From UBA1731 sp045595285 (GTDB lineage Bacteria; Verrucomicrobiota; Kiritimatiellia; RFP12; UBA1067), in assembly GCA_045595285.1 (NCBI GenBank), contig JAZOAC010000005.1, forward strand, positions 1 to 50,186: a DNA stretch of 50,186 nt, read 5' to 3'. Below the pieces are notes generated by a model, which did no database searches, was not told where the DNA came from, and saw only the letters and a list, made by a program, of their open reading frames with translations. The position numbers and the translations under genes are program-made. Of the stretch, positions 6,587 through 16,402 are shown piece by piece (the first letter of the stretch is position 1; each line of letters starts with the position of its first letter).

Positions 6587-7228
6587 TCATAGCTTAAGCA
6601 GGTGTTTGCGTAGGGCGATGGAGACGGCTTCCGAGCGGTTGGCGGCGCCGATTTTCGTGAAGATGGCGGCGAGGTGCTGTTTTACGGCATCGGTTGAGAT
6701 GTCGAGCATTGTGGCGATGTCACGGTTGGTGAGTCCTCGAGTAACCGATTCAAGTATGACCTTTTGTTTGTCGGTAAGCTTCGGTATGGAGGGAGCGTCT
6801 CTCAATGACTTTTCTATCCCCGGTGAAAACGCTTTGCCGCCGTTGGCGGCAATTCTGATTGCGGCGAGCTGATTCTCCATCGCATCGTCCTTCATTATGG
6901 CGCCGGATGCGCCTGCGTCAACGGCTCTAGCCACGTCGGCCGAAGTCCCGAACGTTGTCAGTATCAAAATTTTGGTTTCAGGCATAGTCGCTTTAATCCG
7001 CCGTGTCGCCTCAACGCCGTCCATCACCGGCATCATGAGATCCATCACGATCACGTCGGGATTGAGCCTTTCGGCGGCCGCGATCGCTGCCTCTCCGTCG
7101 GCGGCTTCGCCTATGACCTCAAGTTCGGGTTCGTACTTGATGAGATCCGCAAGGCCGCGTCTGAGCAGTGCGTGGTCGTCGACAAGCAGAACCGTTGTTT
7201 TCTTTCTCTTCTGGGTTGCGTTCAGCAT
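6587..7228 (-). CDS. NarL/FixJ-family response regulator
   Basis: A cytoplasmic two-component regulator of 213 residues. The receiver domain (about 11-130) has the acidic pair Asp17-Asp18, the phospho-acceptor Asp63 in VIVMDLMMPVMDG, the switch segment LILTTFG and the conserved Lys113 in AIMKDD. A C-terminal LuxR-type helix-turn-helix (about 148-210) contains LTNRDIATMLDISTDAVKQH. The start at 7228 is chosen because ATGCTGA overlaps the stop of the upstream kinase gene, with GGGAAGATAAG before it. An in-frame ATG at 7267 would lie deep in the kinase gene. The partner is almost certainly the adjacent sensor kinase. The divergent secreted-enzyme operon at 9469 is the most likely target, by position only. 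Confidence 0.92.
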   Translation of the reverse strand: MLNATQKRKKTTVLLVDDHALLRRGLADLIKYEPELEVIGEAADGEAAIAAAERLNPDVIVMDLMMPVMDGVEATRRIKATMPETKILILTTFGTSADVARAVDAGASGAIMKDDAMENQLAAIRIAANGGKAFSPGIEKSLRDAPSIPKLTDKQKVILESVTRGLTNRDIATMLDISTDAVKQHLAAIFTKIGAANRSEAVSIALRKHLLKL

Positions 7229-9354
7229 CTTATCTTCCCTGATGTCATGTTGATTGTTATGCGGCATCCGTTCCCCGGAGATGAGTCAACCGACATTGAA
7301 CCGTTATGTTTCCTGAGACGTTCTCGTATCCCGTCCAGACCGAAATGTCCGTCTGACGTGTCCGGCGCGGAGAAGGGGTCGAAGCCGCTGCCGTTGTCGG
7401 TGACGGTAAAGCTGAGAATCCCTTCGGACATCTCTCCCTTCACCTTGATGGAATCGGCCTTGCCGTGATTGACCGCGTTTGCGGCGAGCTCACGGGCTAT
7501 GCTGAGAATCGCATGCACGGTGGAATCTGAAAGTCTCGACCGTGGAACGTTAAAGACCACATCGACTGTAGCTTCGGCGCATACCGGTTCAATGGATTTG
7601 CGTATCGCAACGGCGATATCGGGTTCGTTGAGGGCATCGCTCTTCAGATCCCAAAGGCAACGGCGCAGTTCCGTGCGGCAGGAACCGAGCATTTTCAGGG
7701 CGGTTGCGAGATGACCGGAAGATGCCTCGGGTGCGGAAACACGCGAACGGTCGGCCGACGCCAGCTGATATGCGATGGCGGTAAGGTTCTGCGCGAGATG
7801 GTCATGCAGTTCTGCCGCGATCCGGGTGCGCTCGTCGATGCGAAGCTCGGATTCGGCGCGTACGATCTGATTGCGGAAGAGTTCACGCCCGCGCCGTTCG
7901 GAAAGCCTGCGTAGGGAAAAGTTCCATGCAAGAACGACGGCAAGGAGCGTTGCGAGGGCTATGATTGCAACTGTGAATCTTACCGGCGTCCACCATGACG
8001 GCTTTTTGAGGATAATGATGTCGTTTGGAGAATGGGTGGCGATGAAAATTCTTTTTGTGCGCGGAAGAGTCGAATGCCGGTTCCATGTTTCCGTCTCGGC
8101 GACGCAAACGCCGGAGACCACGACTGTAGCCCCGGTTTCAAGTTTGTTCAGAACGGAAGGGATGTTTTCGCAGTTGACGGTTATTGTGCAGCCATCGGCA
8201 GCAAGAATGAAGCTGTTGTCTATGCGCCCGTGAGATGTGAGGTCGTAGACGATGCCTGTGAGTCTTACCGTCTTGCCATGACACCTTGCATTGAACATGC
8301 GATTGCCCATCCCGTCTGTGACAACCTCGCCAATGGACATTTCAACTGTTTTCTCAGGGGGGATTGCAAGCGGCTCGGTCGAATGCCAGACGGAATTCAT
8401 CAGGTTTACATGAAACAGATCCGTTTCCGCGTATCCAACTGCTTTAATGTATTCACCTACGGCGGGCGGGACCGATATAAGGCTTATTTTGATGAGGTCG
8501 CCATTCAAGGTGCGTAAAAGGATCGTGTCGTTGTTCCATTTTGCCAGTACCCGCCCCTCGGTTCTGCGACGTCCCAGAGCTATGATGTCATCCGGTGTAA
8601 GGTGTGAGGTTTCCCCTATCTCTGGAACGTTGAATATATCATCGGATGGCGGCGTGATGACATGGATGGCTTTCGCATCCTGTATAGCGATGCATCGTCG
8701 CCGGTGGATTCTGGTTCCGCCGGACATGGCCAGTATGCCTTCTATGGAAACTGTTGCTCCTACAATGCGTTTTAAAGAGTCCATCGAGTCCTTGACAGAT
8801 GAGGTATATGCTACGGCTTCGATGATTTTTCCGGAATTGTCGATGGCGAAAGTTGTGAATCTAGGGTCTATTTCATCGATGCGCACATCAATCAGGACGC
8901 CGCTTGTGCGAATGCTGCGTAATGTGAGGTCGCTACGCTCGATGTCGGAATAACTGATGTCCACCGGCTGAGGAAGTGTTCCTTTCGCGACGATTGTTAT
9001 GCTGGTGCAGTTTGCGTTGAGGAGCATGTCTTCGGGTGTTTTCCGGTGGCGCGGCTGCAGGATGCCGGACAGGATGATGATATCGCCCGGGGTCACATGC
9101 GGATCGTCATTTTCTCTGGTGTCGTATATTTTTGCGCGACCTGTCTCGTCCTCGACGATAAACTGGCTTCGCCTTTCCGGCGGTGATGACATGGCAGTGG
9201 CTTTAAGCTCAAATATCCTGCCTTGAATGCCCTTGCTGGTGGTCGCGGCATGCAGCTCCGCCGCAGTGCGGATGACAGGGGACGCTTCTGCGAATGAGAT
9301 TGCGCAGATTGCCGTGCATATCGCTGACCAGATTAATTTCACAGACGGTATCAT
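7222..9354 (-). CDS. Membrane sensor histidine kinase (HisKA_3 type) with OB-like extracytoplasmic region
   Basis: 710 residues. A signal peptide (about 1-25) leads into an unusually long exported region (25-450). This region is made of repeated beta-rich segments such as QFIVEDETGRAKIYD and VTPGDIIILSGIL, which resemble OB-fold/nucleic-acid-binding-type units. One transmembrane helix (FTVAIIALATLLAVVLAW, about 460-477) precedes a coiled linker, the dimerisation/phosphoacceptor domain with His517 in AAELHDHLAQNLTAI, and an HATPase_c domain: N-box RELAANAVNH 621-630, G1 DNGSGFD 653-659, G2 FGLDGIRER 681-689. It would sense an extracytoplasmic signal and phosphorylate the overlapping NarL-type regulator. 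The signal is unknown. Confidence 0.9.
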   Translation of the reverse strand: MIPSVKLIWSAICTAICAISFAEASPVIRTAAELHAATTSKGIQGRIFELKATAMSSPPERRSQFIVEDETGRAKIYDTRENDDPHVTPGDIIILSGILQPRHRKTPEDMLLNANCTSITIVAKGTLPQPVDISYSDIERSDLTLRSIRTSGVLIDVRIDEIDPRFTTFAIDNSGKIIEAVAYTSSVKDSMDSLKRIVGATVSIEGILAMSGGTRIHRRRCIAIQDAKAIHVITPPSDDIFNVPEIGETSHLTPDDIIALGRRRTEGRVLAKWNNDTILLRTLNGDLIKISLISVPPAVGEYIKAVGYAETDLFHVNLMNSVWHSTEPLAIPPEKTVEMSIGEVVTDGMGNRMFNARCHGKTVRLTGIVYDLTSHGRIDNSFILAADGCTITVNCENIPSVLNKLETGATVVVSGVCVAETETWNRHSTLPRTKRIFIATHSPNDIIILKKPSWWTPVRFTVAIIALATLLAVVLAWNFSLRRLSERRGRELFRNQIVRAESELRIDERTRIAAELHDHLAQNLTAIAYQLASADRSRVSAPEASSGHLATALKMLGSCRTELRRCLWDLKSDALNEPDIAVAIRKSIEPVCAEATVDVVFNVPRSRLSDSTVHAILSIARELAANAVNHGKADSIKVKGEMSEGILSFTVTDNGSGFDPFSAPDTSDGHFGLDGIRERLRKHNGSMSVDSSPGNGCRITINMTSGKIRC

Positions 9355-9436
9355 ATCATAATACCGTAGTCGTCGTATAATTCTTCCTTACTTTGCATTA
9401 CTCCCCATTACGGGATGTGGACTTTTGGAGGTTGTG

Positions 9437-9445
9437 TGATATTCT
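9437..9445 (+). promoter_or_regulatory. Candidate extended -10 (TGATATTCT) for the secreted-enzyme operon
   Basis: TGATATTCT sits 23 nt before the ATG at 9469, in the 114-bp gap between divergent genes. It is followed by a clear AGGAG six bases before the ATG. It is one mismatch from the TGnTATAAT motif found before other genes here. No strong -35 box is seen. Confidence 0.4.
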
Positions 9446-9468
9446 ATTCCCGTTTTTAGGAGTACTGT

Positions 9469-11034
9469 ATGCACCAAAGATATTCGTTTTACGTTCTGTT
9501 GAATCCGGTTAGGGAGCATCTTGTTTCCAAGATGAAAGTGATGCTCGCCGCCGCGTTTTTTTGCGGATGCTTCCCCTCTTTCGCACAACTTGCCGTCACG
9601 CCGTCTCTGCCGGAGTCAACCTGGTCGCGCAAGATGTGGCTGCCGCGATTTGACGAAAAGAAGGCGTTGGCGGAGAAGGGCGGATACGATATTGTATTCA
9701 TCGGCGATTCAATCACCCGCGGCTGGGAGACCAAGGGCGCAAAGGTGTGGGCCGAGAATTTTGCGGAAGGTCCGTACAAGGCTCTCAACTGCGGCATTTC
9801 CGGCGATCGTACGGAACATGTGCTGTGGAGGCTCGAAAACGGCCAGTTGGCGAATCTTTCGCCTAAGGTTTTTGTCATTATGATCGGCACGAACAATACC
9901 GGGCATCGCAATGCCGATTTTGAGCCGCCTGTGGATACGATTCTCGGAATTCAGTCCATAGTTAAGTTTTTGCGGAAGAACTACAAATCCGCAAAGATCA
10001 TTCTCCATCCCATTTTCCCTCGCGGGGCTACTGTCGACGATCCGAACCGCATCCGCAATGATGTTGTTAATGGAGCAATCAGGCTTCTCGCCAACAAGAA
10101 GAGCGTCATCTGGTGCAACTTCAACGGTAGGCTTCTCTCTCCCAAAGGAGAGTTGAGCCGGGAAATGGCAAAGGATCTGCTTCATCCGGAAGAGGCCGGA
10201 TATGCCATTTGGGCAGAGGAACTCAAGCCGTTTCTCGATTATGCGCTCGGCAGAACCGAAAAGCTTCCCGAGACTGCCGCTCCAAGGGCCCGTACTGCGC
10301 TTCGCTGGAGCCGGCAGGCGTCGACGCTGCCGCAGATCAAGGATTACTGGTTTAACAATCCCAGTTCCAGAGTCAAGGCGCGCATCCGCGACAAGCGCGC
10401 AGAGCAGTGCGCCAATGCTGAACGCTATTACGACGCAATCATGGTCGGCGACTCCATCACGCATTTTTGGGAAGGGAAAAACGGCGCGGAGGTTTTCAAG
10501 TCAAAATTTAGGGGGTACAAAATTTTCAACGTCGGCTTTGGTGGTGATAAGACCCAGAATACCTTGTGGAACATACTGTACGGAGGCTTCCTTGACGGCG
10601 TGCACACGCGTCTCGTCACTCTTATGATCGGAACGAACAACGTCTGGCACGATACTCCAGAAGATATCGCCGCCGGCATAAAGGCCTGCGTTGAAGCCAT
10701 CAGGAAAAAGCAGCCGCAGGCGAAGCTGATCCTTATGCCGCCCATTCCCCGTGAGGTTGCCCGCAAGCGCAACGGTCGCGACTATGCCCGTAAAAATGGA
10801 AAGGGCGAGACGGTGATGCCCAAGATTGCCAAGGTGCGAGAACTGATCCGCCCGTTTGCGGACGGAACAGATGTGATATGGTTCGATCTCACTGAGCAGT
10901 TCACGGATTCGGAAGGATTGCCGAACGTCGAACTTCTTCCCGACGGAACGCATCCCGGTCCGAAGGGATATGCGGTGTGGGCGGATGCACTCGTTCCGTA
11001 TCTTGAGAAATTCTGCGGAAAGCAAATGAGATAG
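9469..11034 (+). CDS. Secreted protein with two tandem SGNH/GDSL hydrolase domains
   Basis: 521 residues with an N-terminal export signal whose hydrophobic core is MLAAAFFCGCFPSFAQ. The start at 9469 is supported by AGGAG six bases upstream. Domain 1 (about 70-255) has IGDSITRGW with Ser81, GISGDR, IGTNNTG and D236-x-x-H239. Domain 2 (about 320-515) has VGDSITHFW with Ser329, GFGGDK, IGTNNVW and D492-GT-H495. Both domains keep the complete Ser-Gly-Asn-His set, so both are probably active lipases or carbohydrate esterases. SGNH proteins of this form often remove acetyl groups from glycans. It is the first gene of a run of exported proteins, followed by a 3-nt gap. Confidence 0.9.
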   Translation: MHQRYSFYVLLNPVREHLVSKMKVMLAAAFFCGCFPSFAQLAVTPSLPESTWSRKMWLPRFDEKKALAEKGGYDIVFIGDSITRGWETKGAKVWAENFAEGPYKALNCGISGDRTEHVLWRLENGQLANLSPKVFVIMIGTNNTGHRNADFEPPVDTILGIQSIVKFLRKNYKSAKIILHPIFPRGATVDDPNRIRNDVVNGAIRLLANKKSVIWCNFNGRLLSPKGELSREMAKDLLHPEEAGYAIWAEELKPFLDYALGRTEKLPETAAPRARTALRWSRQASTLPQIKDYWFNNPSSRVKARIRDKRAEQCANAERYYDAIMVGDSITHFWEGKNGAEVFKSKFRGYKIFNVGFGGDKTQNTLWNILYGGFLDGVHTRLVTLMIGTNNVWHDTPEDIAAGIKACVEAIRKKQPQAKLILMPPIPREVARKRNGRDYARKNGKGETVMPKIAKVRELIRPFADGTDVIWFDLTEQFTDSEGLPNVELLPDGTHPGPKGYAVWADALVPYLEKFCGKQMR

Positions 11035-11037
11035 GCA

Positions 11038-14000
11038 ATGAAACAGAGACGGTATTGTGTAAAATTTTGCGGCATGCTTAGCGCGGCGCTCTCTGCGTTC
11101 ACCTTCGCACAGGCACATGCCAATCCTCTCTCGTTTCCTGAATACGAACAGGAGCTGACGGTCAGATTCGCCACTCCGGGCGAAGCGGAGACGGCAAACG
11201 CATCGTTGCTTCCCCTGCCCGGAGGCGCGAAGTGCTCATTCGGTACAAGGTGGGATGATTCCAGCCCAAAGCATCTCGCAAAGGCGGCAATGCTTGAACG
11301 TGCAGGCGTGAAAGGAGGGTTCTATCTTTGCGGACGTGAATTTGAGAAGAACGGCGCAAAAAGCCGCAAGGATCCGTTCTTCAGGACGGGAGCGAAGGAA
11401 CTCGTTCAGCGCGGACACGCGGTGGGCAACCATACATGGACGCATCCTCAGATGACGCGTCTTTCTCCGGATGCGGCTTTCCGTCAGATAATGACAACAC
11501 GGATCACGCTAGAGGATGTTTCCGATCATGCTGTTCTTTCGTATGCAGCGCCTTTCGGATGGCAAAAGAAGAATTGGTCGGATGTTTCGTCGCGCATTCT
11601 GGTTGAGAAGATGCTTGTCGAAACTGGGCATTACGTGTCGGGCGACAACCCTTTGGGCGGAATTCCGCCAGATGTGTTCTATCCCGCCAACCGCTTTTCG
11701 GCGAATGACCGCAAGCCCAATTACAAAGCATTCATGAAGGGACTCGCGAAACAGACGATGCTGGCTGAGGATGGAAAATCTCCGCGTGTCACTCTCGGGA
11801 CGCACTCATGGTGCGATGAAGCCGGGAATGCGCTACAGGAGGCTTGGATCAGGAAGCACTGCGTCCGCCCTGATTGGGTTCAGCTCAACGATTACGAATA
11901 CGGCGCATATCGGTATTCATACTTGAACGGAAAAGTTTCCCGCAAGGCACATCGCGATAATGTTACGCTGTTTTCGATCCGCCGCTTCGATCCGGCGGCA
12001 CTCGGCGACGATATTCCGCTTTCTATCAGTTTCTCGACGCCTCCGCTGTCGGTAGAATGCGGAGGAATGGAACTGAAGAAAGATTCCAATGGATATTGGC
12101 AATTGCCGCATGATGCCTCTCGCTCGTGCGTCGCGAAGGTGGCTGTCGCCGATGAGAATGGTGTCAGCGAAGAACTTGCTGATGCTACCATGACTATCCG
12201 CCCGGACGGAAAGGCTTCTTGCGTCAAGGTGAAGATAGGCAATCGGTCCGGCAGCGACTTCTCCAACCTTTACGCTGTTGTACATTTGCCGCCGGGATTC
12301 TCGATCCGCCGCCGGGTTTTTGAAATCGGTTCGCTTGCGGCAGGTTTGTCCGTGGAGCGGACTGTTCCGCTTGGTGCTGCGGAAGAAAGTGTGCGTCTGG
12401 TGGAAGGACAAGGACAACTCTTTGCGTCCTCGCTTGATTATACCGCGAATGGCGCAAGGAATCGTCTGTGGGCGATGAAAGAGATGAACGTGCCGCTTTC
12501 AACCCCATCGGTGCGTGAAGCGGCGATGCGGACGGATAACGGCGATTTTGTGGTTGCCGAGCGTGGCGTGGCGGGGGAGTGCGTTGTGGTGATTCCTAAA
12601 AATTCATCTCCGTGCCTTAAGCATGCTGCGACGGAGTTTTCCAAATATGTCAAGAAGATGACCGGAGTTTCGCTTCCAGTGGCGGAGGTGCCGGTGCAAG
12701 GACGTAAAGCGGTTCGGCTCGTGTCGGGAGTAAAGCTCGGCCGTGATTCCTTCCGGCTGAGGGTCGTATCCGGAGAATTTCTCATAGAAGGCGATGATGA
12801 CAGGTCTGTATTATTCGGAGTGTATGACTTTTTAGAGAACCAATGCGGATGCGACTGGCTTACTCCGGAACAGGAAATGGTTCCATCCCGTTCGTCAATT
12901 GTTGTACCTTCCGGCTTTAGTCAAGTGAGAAAGCCTGCATTCAAGATTAGGGAACTGTCCTTTGCTGATGTGTGCAGAAGTCCAGATTTCGCCGCAAAGC
13001 TGAAGCTCAATGGATATATGTTTGCCGTTAAAGATGGATGGAAAGATATTCATGGCGGAGAGCCGTACGAACAGTTTGATTGGTGGTGGCTTGGGAAGTG
13101 CCATACGATTCTGAATCTTATGCCGGTAGAAACGTATTTCAAGAAACATCCGGAGTATTATGCCGAAATCAATGGGAAACGCCAAAATGGACCACGGGCA
13201 CAACTTTGCCTTACCAATCCTGATGTTGTAAGGATAGTAGCCTCTAAACTGCTTGCCCGGATTGCGAAGAGATATCCCAAAGAGAAGATATTTGGAGTTT
13301 CGCAGAGCGACAGCAAGGATTACTGCCGATGCGCGAATTGTGCGGCTGTGGACGCAAGAGAGGAGTCGCATGCCGGAACCAATATAGAGTTTGTGAACAA
13401 GCTTGCCGATATTGTGGCTGAAAAATATCCCGATGTTATCGTGGAAACGCTTGCTTATCAATACACCCGCAAACCGCCCAAGTACGTTCGTCCGCGCCCA
13501 AATGTGATGATTTGTCTCTGTACTGACTCGTGTGATTTCTCCCGTCCTTTGAGGGAGACTCGTTTTCGTTTTCACAACGAGAACGATTTTATTGAAGACA
13601 TGAATAAATGGTGCTCGATGACGAAACGGGTGCATATATGGAACTATGCGATGAATTTCCGTTATCCACTACATGCATTCCCGAACATATATTCGCTCAA
13701 ACCTAATCTTGAAACATTCCTGGATTGCGGTATTGAGGAAGTTTTTGAAGAGGGAACGGGTCGTTCTGCACATCAGGCGGGTTCTGTGCTGAAGACGTAT
13801 CTTCTCGGCAGACTTCTCTGGGATCCTCGCCAGCCGCTTGAACCTCTTCTAGACCGGTTCTACCGAGGGTACTATGGAGCTGGCGCGGAATGGATGCGCA
13901 AGTATATGGAAGAGCTTCATGCAATGTCTCTTGCTAGAGATGAAGTTCAGCACCCAATGCTGATGTGGGGTACGATATCGTCGCCAGCTCTTAAGACGGA

Positions 14001-14325
14001 ATTTTTTGAAAAGGGAGCTGAATATATTGCAAAGGCCGCAGAAGCGGTGAAGGATGATCCTGTCCGTTCGGAAAACGTGAGATGGGAGATGAATGCCAAC
14101 GATTATACACGGATAATGCGTTCGCCTGTCGTGAAGGACGGGAAAATCTGCTGCGACAGAAGTTATTTTGAGTCGAAAACGTTCAAGGATCTACAGGCTG
14201 CCGCCAAGCGCATACTTGCCGACTTTGCCGCCGATCCTAAATATGCGCGGATATCGCCGGTTAAATCCATCAGAGAGAGATCGCGCAGACAATTGGAGTT
14301 CTTTGCCAATTTCGATCCTTATTGA
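11038..14325 (+). CDS. Secreted polysaccharide deacetylase-DUF4838 fusion
   Basis: 1095 residues with a signal peptide (about 1-29). Residues 60-310 form a NodB-like deacetylase: SFGTRWDD with the Asp pair (73-74) and the metal-binding GNHTWTHP (His132, His136). After a linker with beta-sandwich character, residues 514-560 (CVVVIPKNSSPCLKHAATEF) resemble the alpha-glucuronidase-type N-terminal domain. Residues about 690-950 form a DUF4838 glycosidase-like TIM barrel with a CRCANC motif at 763-768 and LPxxxP-type segments. The combination suggests one exported enzyme that both deacetylates and hydrolyses a substituted glycan, which is inference. It starts 3 nt after the previous stop and is followed by a TIM-barrel gene. 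Confidence 0.82.
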   Translation: MKQRRYCVKFCGMLSAALSAFTFAQAHANPLSFPEYEQELTVRFATPGEAETANASLLPLPGGAKCSFGTRWDDSSPKHLAKAAMLERAGVKGGFYLCGREFEKNGAKSRKDPFFRTGAKELVQRGHAVGNHTWTHPQMTRLSPDAAFRQIMTTRITLEDVSDHAVLSYAAPFGWQKKNWSDVSSRILVEKMLVETGHYVSGDNPLGGIPPDVFYPANRFSANDRKPNYKAFMKGLAKQTMLAEDGKSPRVTLGTHSWCDEAGNALQEAWIRKHCVRPDWVQLNDYEYGAYRYSYLNGKVSRKAHRDNVTLFSIRRFDPAALGDDIPLSISFSTPPLSVECGGMELKKDSNGYWQLPHDASRSCVAKVAVADENGVSEELADATMTIRPDGKASCVKVKIGNRSGSDFSNLYAVVHLPPGFSIRRRVFEIGSLAAGLSVERTVPLGAAEESVRLVEGQGQLFASSLDYTANGARNRLWAMKEMNVPLSTPSVREAAMRTDNGDFVVAERGVAGECVVVIPKNSSPCLKHAATEFSKYVKKMTGVSLPVAEVPVQGRKAVRLVSGVKLGRDSFRLRVVSGEFLIEGDDDRSVLFGVYDFLENQCGCDWLTPEQEMVPSRSSIVVPSGFSQVRKPAFKIRELSFADVCRSPDFAAKLKLNGYMFAVKDGWKDIHGGEPYEQFDWWWLGKCHTILNLMPVETYFKKHPEYYAEINGKRQNGPRAQLCLTNPDVVRIVASKLLARIAKRYPKEKIFGVSQSDSKDYCRCANCAAVDAREESHAGTNIEFVNKLADIVAEKYPDVIVETLAYQYTRKPPKYVRPRPNVMICLCTDSCDFSRPLRETRFRFHNENDFIEDMNKWCSMTKRVHIWNYAMNFRYPLHAFPNIYSLKPNLETFLDCGIEEVFEEGTGRSAHQAGSVLKTYLLGRLLWDPRQPLEPLLDRFYRGYYGAGAEWMRKYMEELHAMSLARDEVQHPMLMWGTISSPALKTEFFEKGAEYIAKAAEAVKDDPVRSENVRWEMNANDYTRIMRSPVVKDGKICCDRSYFESKTFKDLQAAAKRILADFAADPKYARISPVKSIRERSRRQLEFFANFDPY

Positions 14326-14354
14326 TCACTCAAGGAAAGATGATGGAGGAAAAT

Positions 14355-16370
14355 ATGTCTGTTTTCGCACGAATCAAATGCAAAAGTGAGTTGGTGTGCA
14401 AAACGCTGCTGCTGATGCTGTTTGCAATGGCGTTGTGCGCTCATGCCGGATCGGTTGACGTTCCGAGATGGCTGTCGGTAATGCCGCTTCATGAAAACAT
14501 GTCAGATGAACTTGCCGCGGATGCTGCTTCGCTCGGCAACGATACGTTCGTGGATGGAATTGCGTGGTCATGTCCGGTGAACCCTGAAGGCGATCCTGTG
14601 ACCGATAGGGCAGGAATATTTGCAAGCCGTTATAGGGGGGTAGCATCAAAACTTCGCAAGCTTTCACCAGTCAAACAAGGGATTCTCCTGCAGTCGACCA
14701 TGGGGCATGGCGGCTTCCCCGGTGAGGTTACGCCGTGGCAGCTTGTAGTAAAGTCGGATGGCGCGAGTGTATATCGCATGTGTCCGATGGATGAAAGATT
14801 TCTTGCATATATATCGACGGCGTGTCGCACATTTGCGAAAGAGAAGATTGATTTCTTCATGATTGACGATGATACGCGTGTAAACGGGAACGGTATTATC
14901 GGATGTTTCTGTCCGCTTCATCTTGCAGAGTTTGCCAAGCGTACAGGGCGCAACTGGAGCCGCGAGGAAGTGGTTTCGATGCTGAAGAAACCCGGTGGCG
15001 GAAAAGAAAAGAAGATATGGGAAGAGATGATCGCCGATTCGTTTAGACGCTTCTTCAAGACTATCAGAAAAGAATTCGGCGATTCGATTCCCGGTATGTT
15101 GTGCGTATGCGCAATGCGCAGCCATAAGCGGTACACTCGTGAGTTTGCTGAGATACTTGCGCTTCCCGGGCAGATGCCGGTTATTCGCGGTGGCGGCGCT
15201 CCGTATCACGGCAGAGGAAAGGATCTGTTTCATGTGGTTGATATGTGCAGTTCTTATGCCAGTCAGATCGACTCTATCGGTGAAGGGGTGATCTACATGC
15301 AGGAGGCGGATACATGTCCACATACCCTTTGGGCGACTAGCGCTGTACGTACGATGAATCATTTAGTGATGTTGGCGCTTGAAGGCTGTAAAGGCGCAAA
15401 GATATGGATTACGCGTACGGGTAACTATCATGAGAAGAAATCAGGTGCGGCATATAGGCGGATTTTCAGCGAAAACAACGGACTGATGCAATGGGCGACA
15501 AAGGTGAAACTGTCGCGCAGCGGTGTCGTAATCCCCAAGTGCGGTCCATCGACATATAATTTCGCCGATCGTTATCTTGCGTTGACTGGTATACCGTATC
15601 GTTTTGGCAAGGCCAAGTCTGATGAAGTAACTGCATTGACGGTAGAAACTCTAAAATTACTCCCGCACGAGCATATATTGGAGATACTTTCCGGTAAAGT
15701 CATTCTTGATGGCCCGGCGGCGATTTGGCTGACCAACAACGGTTTTTCGGATAAGATCGGTGTTCGTGCCAAATCTTGGAACCGAAAGACAATTCAAGTG
15801 CATGAATTTGAAGATGGCGCCAGGCAGTTAGGTATGAGAAGGGGCGGGCTTGCTGATCTTACTGAAATGGAAAAGGGAGCACAAATAGTCTCAAAACTTC
15901 TCAATCGTCCGAAGTTGGGTGCAGATCCCGTGTATGAGGCGACTGGAAGCATATGTTTCAAGAATAACATCGGCGGCAAGGTGATGGTTGTGGCGCAGAA
16001 AATTCCAGAGCAGATGCCGGAGTACTATGATGCAACACTTTTTTCCGAACGTTATAAAGATGCAATGATCAGATGGTTGAAATTCCTTGGCGGGAAAATA
16101 CCCGGAAGTGTTTGTTATCAGGGGGTAGGCCCTGTCACTTGCATGAGCGGAACTACTCAAGACGGAGAAAGAATAGTGGTGCTGAACGCATTGGACATCG
16201 ACGGCGATATGGAGCCGGAGTTGCAGTTTGAGCAGATGCCTCAATCAATAGAGCGGATGCAGGGAGATGGCTCTTGGCGGCCGGTTCGATTTGAAAAGAG
16301 TGCGTCAGGCGGTTGCAGACTGCATAGCCCGATTCTCACTCAGCGTGCCGCCATTTTCCGGGTGAAGTGA
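14355..16370 (+). CDS. Secreted TIM-barrel protein, putative glycoside hydrolase
   Basis: 671 residues beginning at ATG 14355, chosen because GGAGG lies five bases upstream. A TTG at 14322 would overlap the previous stop and put 11 polar residues before the signal peptide. The signal core is TLLLMLFAMALCAHA. Residues about 35-450 read like a beta/alpha barrel: FVDGIAWSCPV, KQGILLQSTMGHGG, DFFMIDDDTR (167-175), where the acidic run could be catalytic, and GEGVIYMQEADTCP. The C-terminal 150 residues look like beta-sandwich modules. It resembles the uncharacterised GH42/GH-like proteins of Lentisphaerae and Kiritimatiellota, but I cannot name a CAZy family. It lies between enzymes for glycan deacetylation and phosphate ester handling. 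Confidence 0.72.
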   Translation: MSVFARIKCKSELVCKTLLLMLFAMALCAHAGSVDVPRWLSVMPLHENMSDELAADAASLGNDTFVDGIAWSCPVNPEGDPVTDRAGIFASRYRGVASKLRKLSPVKQGILLQSTMGHGGFPGEVTPWQLVVKSDGASVYRMCPMDERFLAYISTACRTFAKEKIDFFMIDDDTRVNGNGIIGCFCPLHLAEFAKRTGRNWSREEVVSMLKKPGGGKEKKIWEEMIADSFRRFFKTIRKEFGDSIPGMLCVCAMRSHKRYTREFAEILALPGQMPVIRGGGAPYHGRGKDLFHVVDMCSSYASQIDSIGEGVIYMQEADTCPHTLWATSAVRTMNHLVMLALEGCKGAKIWITRTGNYHEKKSGAAYRRIFSENNGLMQWATKVKLSRSGVVIPKCGPSTYNFADRYLALTGIPYRFGKAKSDEVTALTVETLKLLPHEHILEILSGKVILDGPAAIWLTNNGFSDKIGVRAKSWNRKTIQVHEFEDGARQLGMRRGGLADLTEMEKGAQIVSKLLNRPKLGADPVYEATGSICFKNNIGGKVMVVAQKIPEQMPEYYDATLFSERYKDAMIRWLKFLGGKIPGSVCYQGVGPVTCMSGTTQDGERIVVLNALDIDGDMEPELQFEQMPQSIERMQGDGSWRPVRFEKSASGGCRLHSPILTQRAAIFRVK

Positions 16371-16402
16371 AATTTTGGACAACAAAATAAAAGGAGAAAC
16401 GT

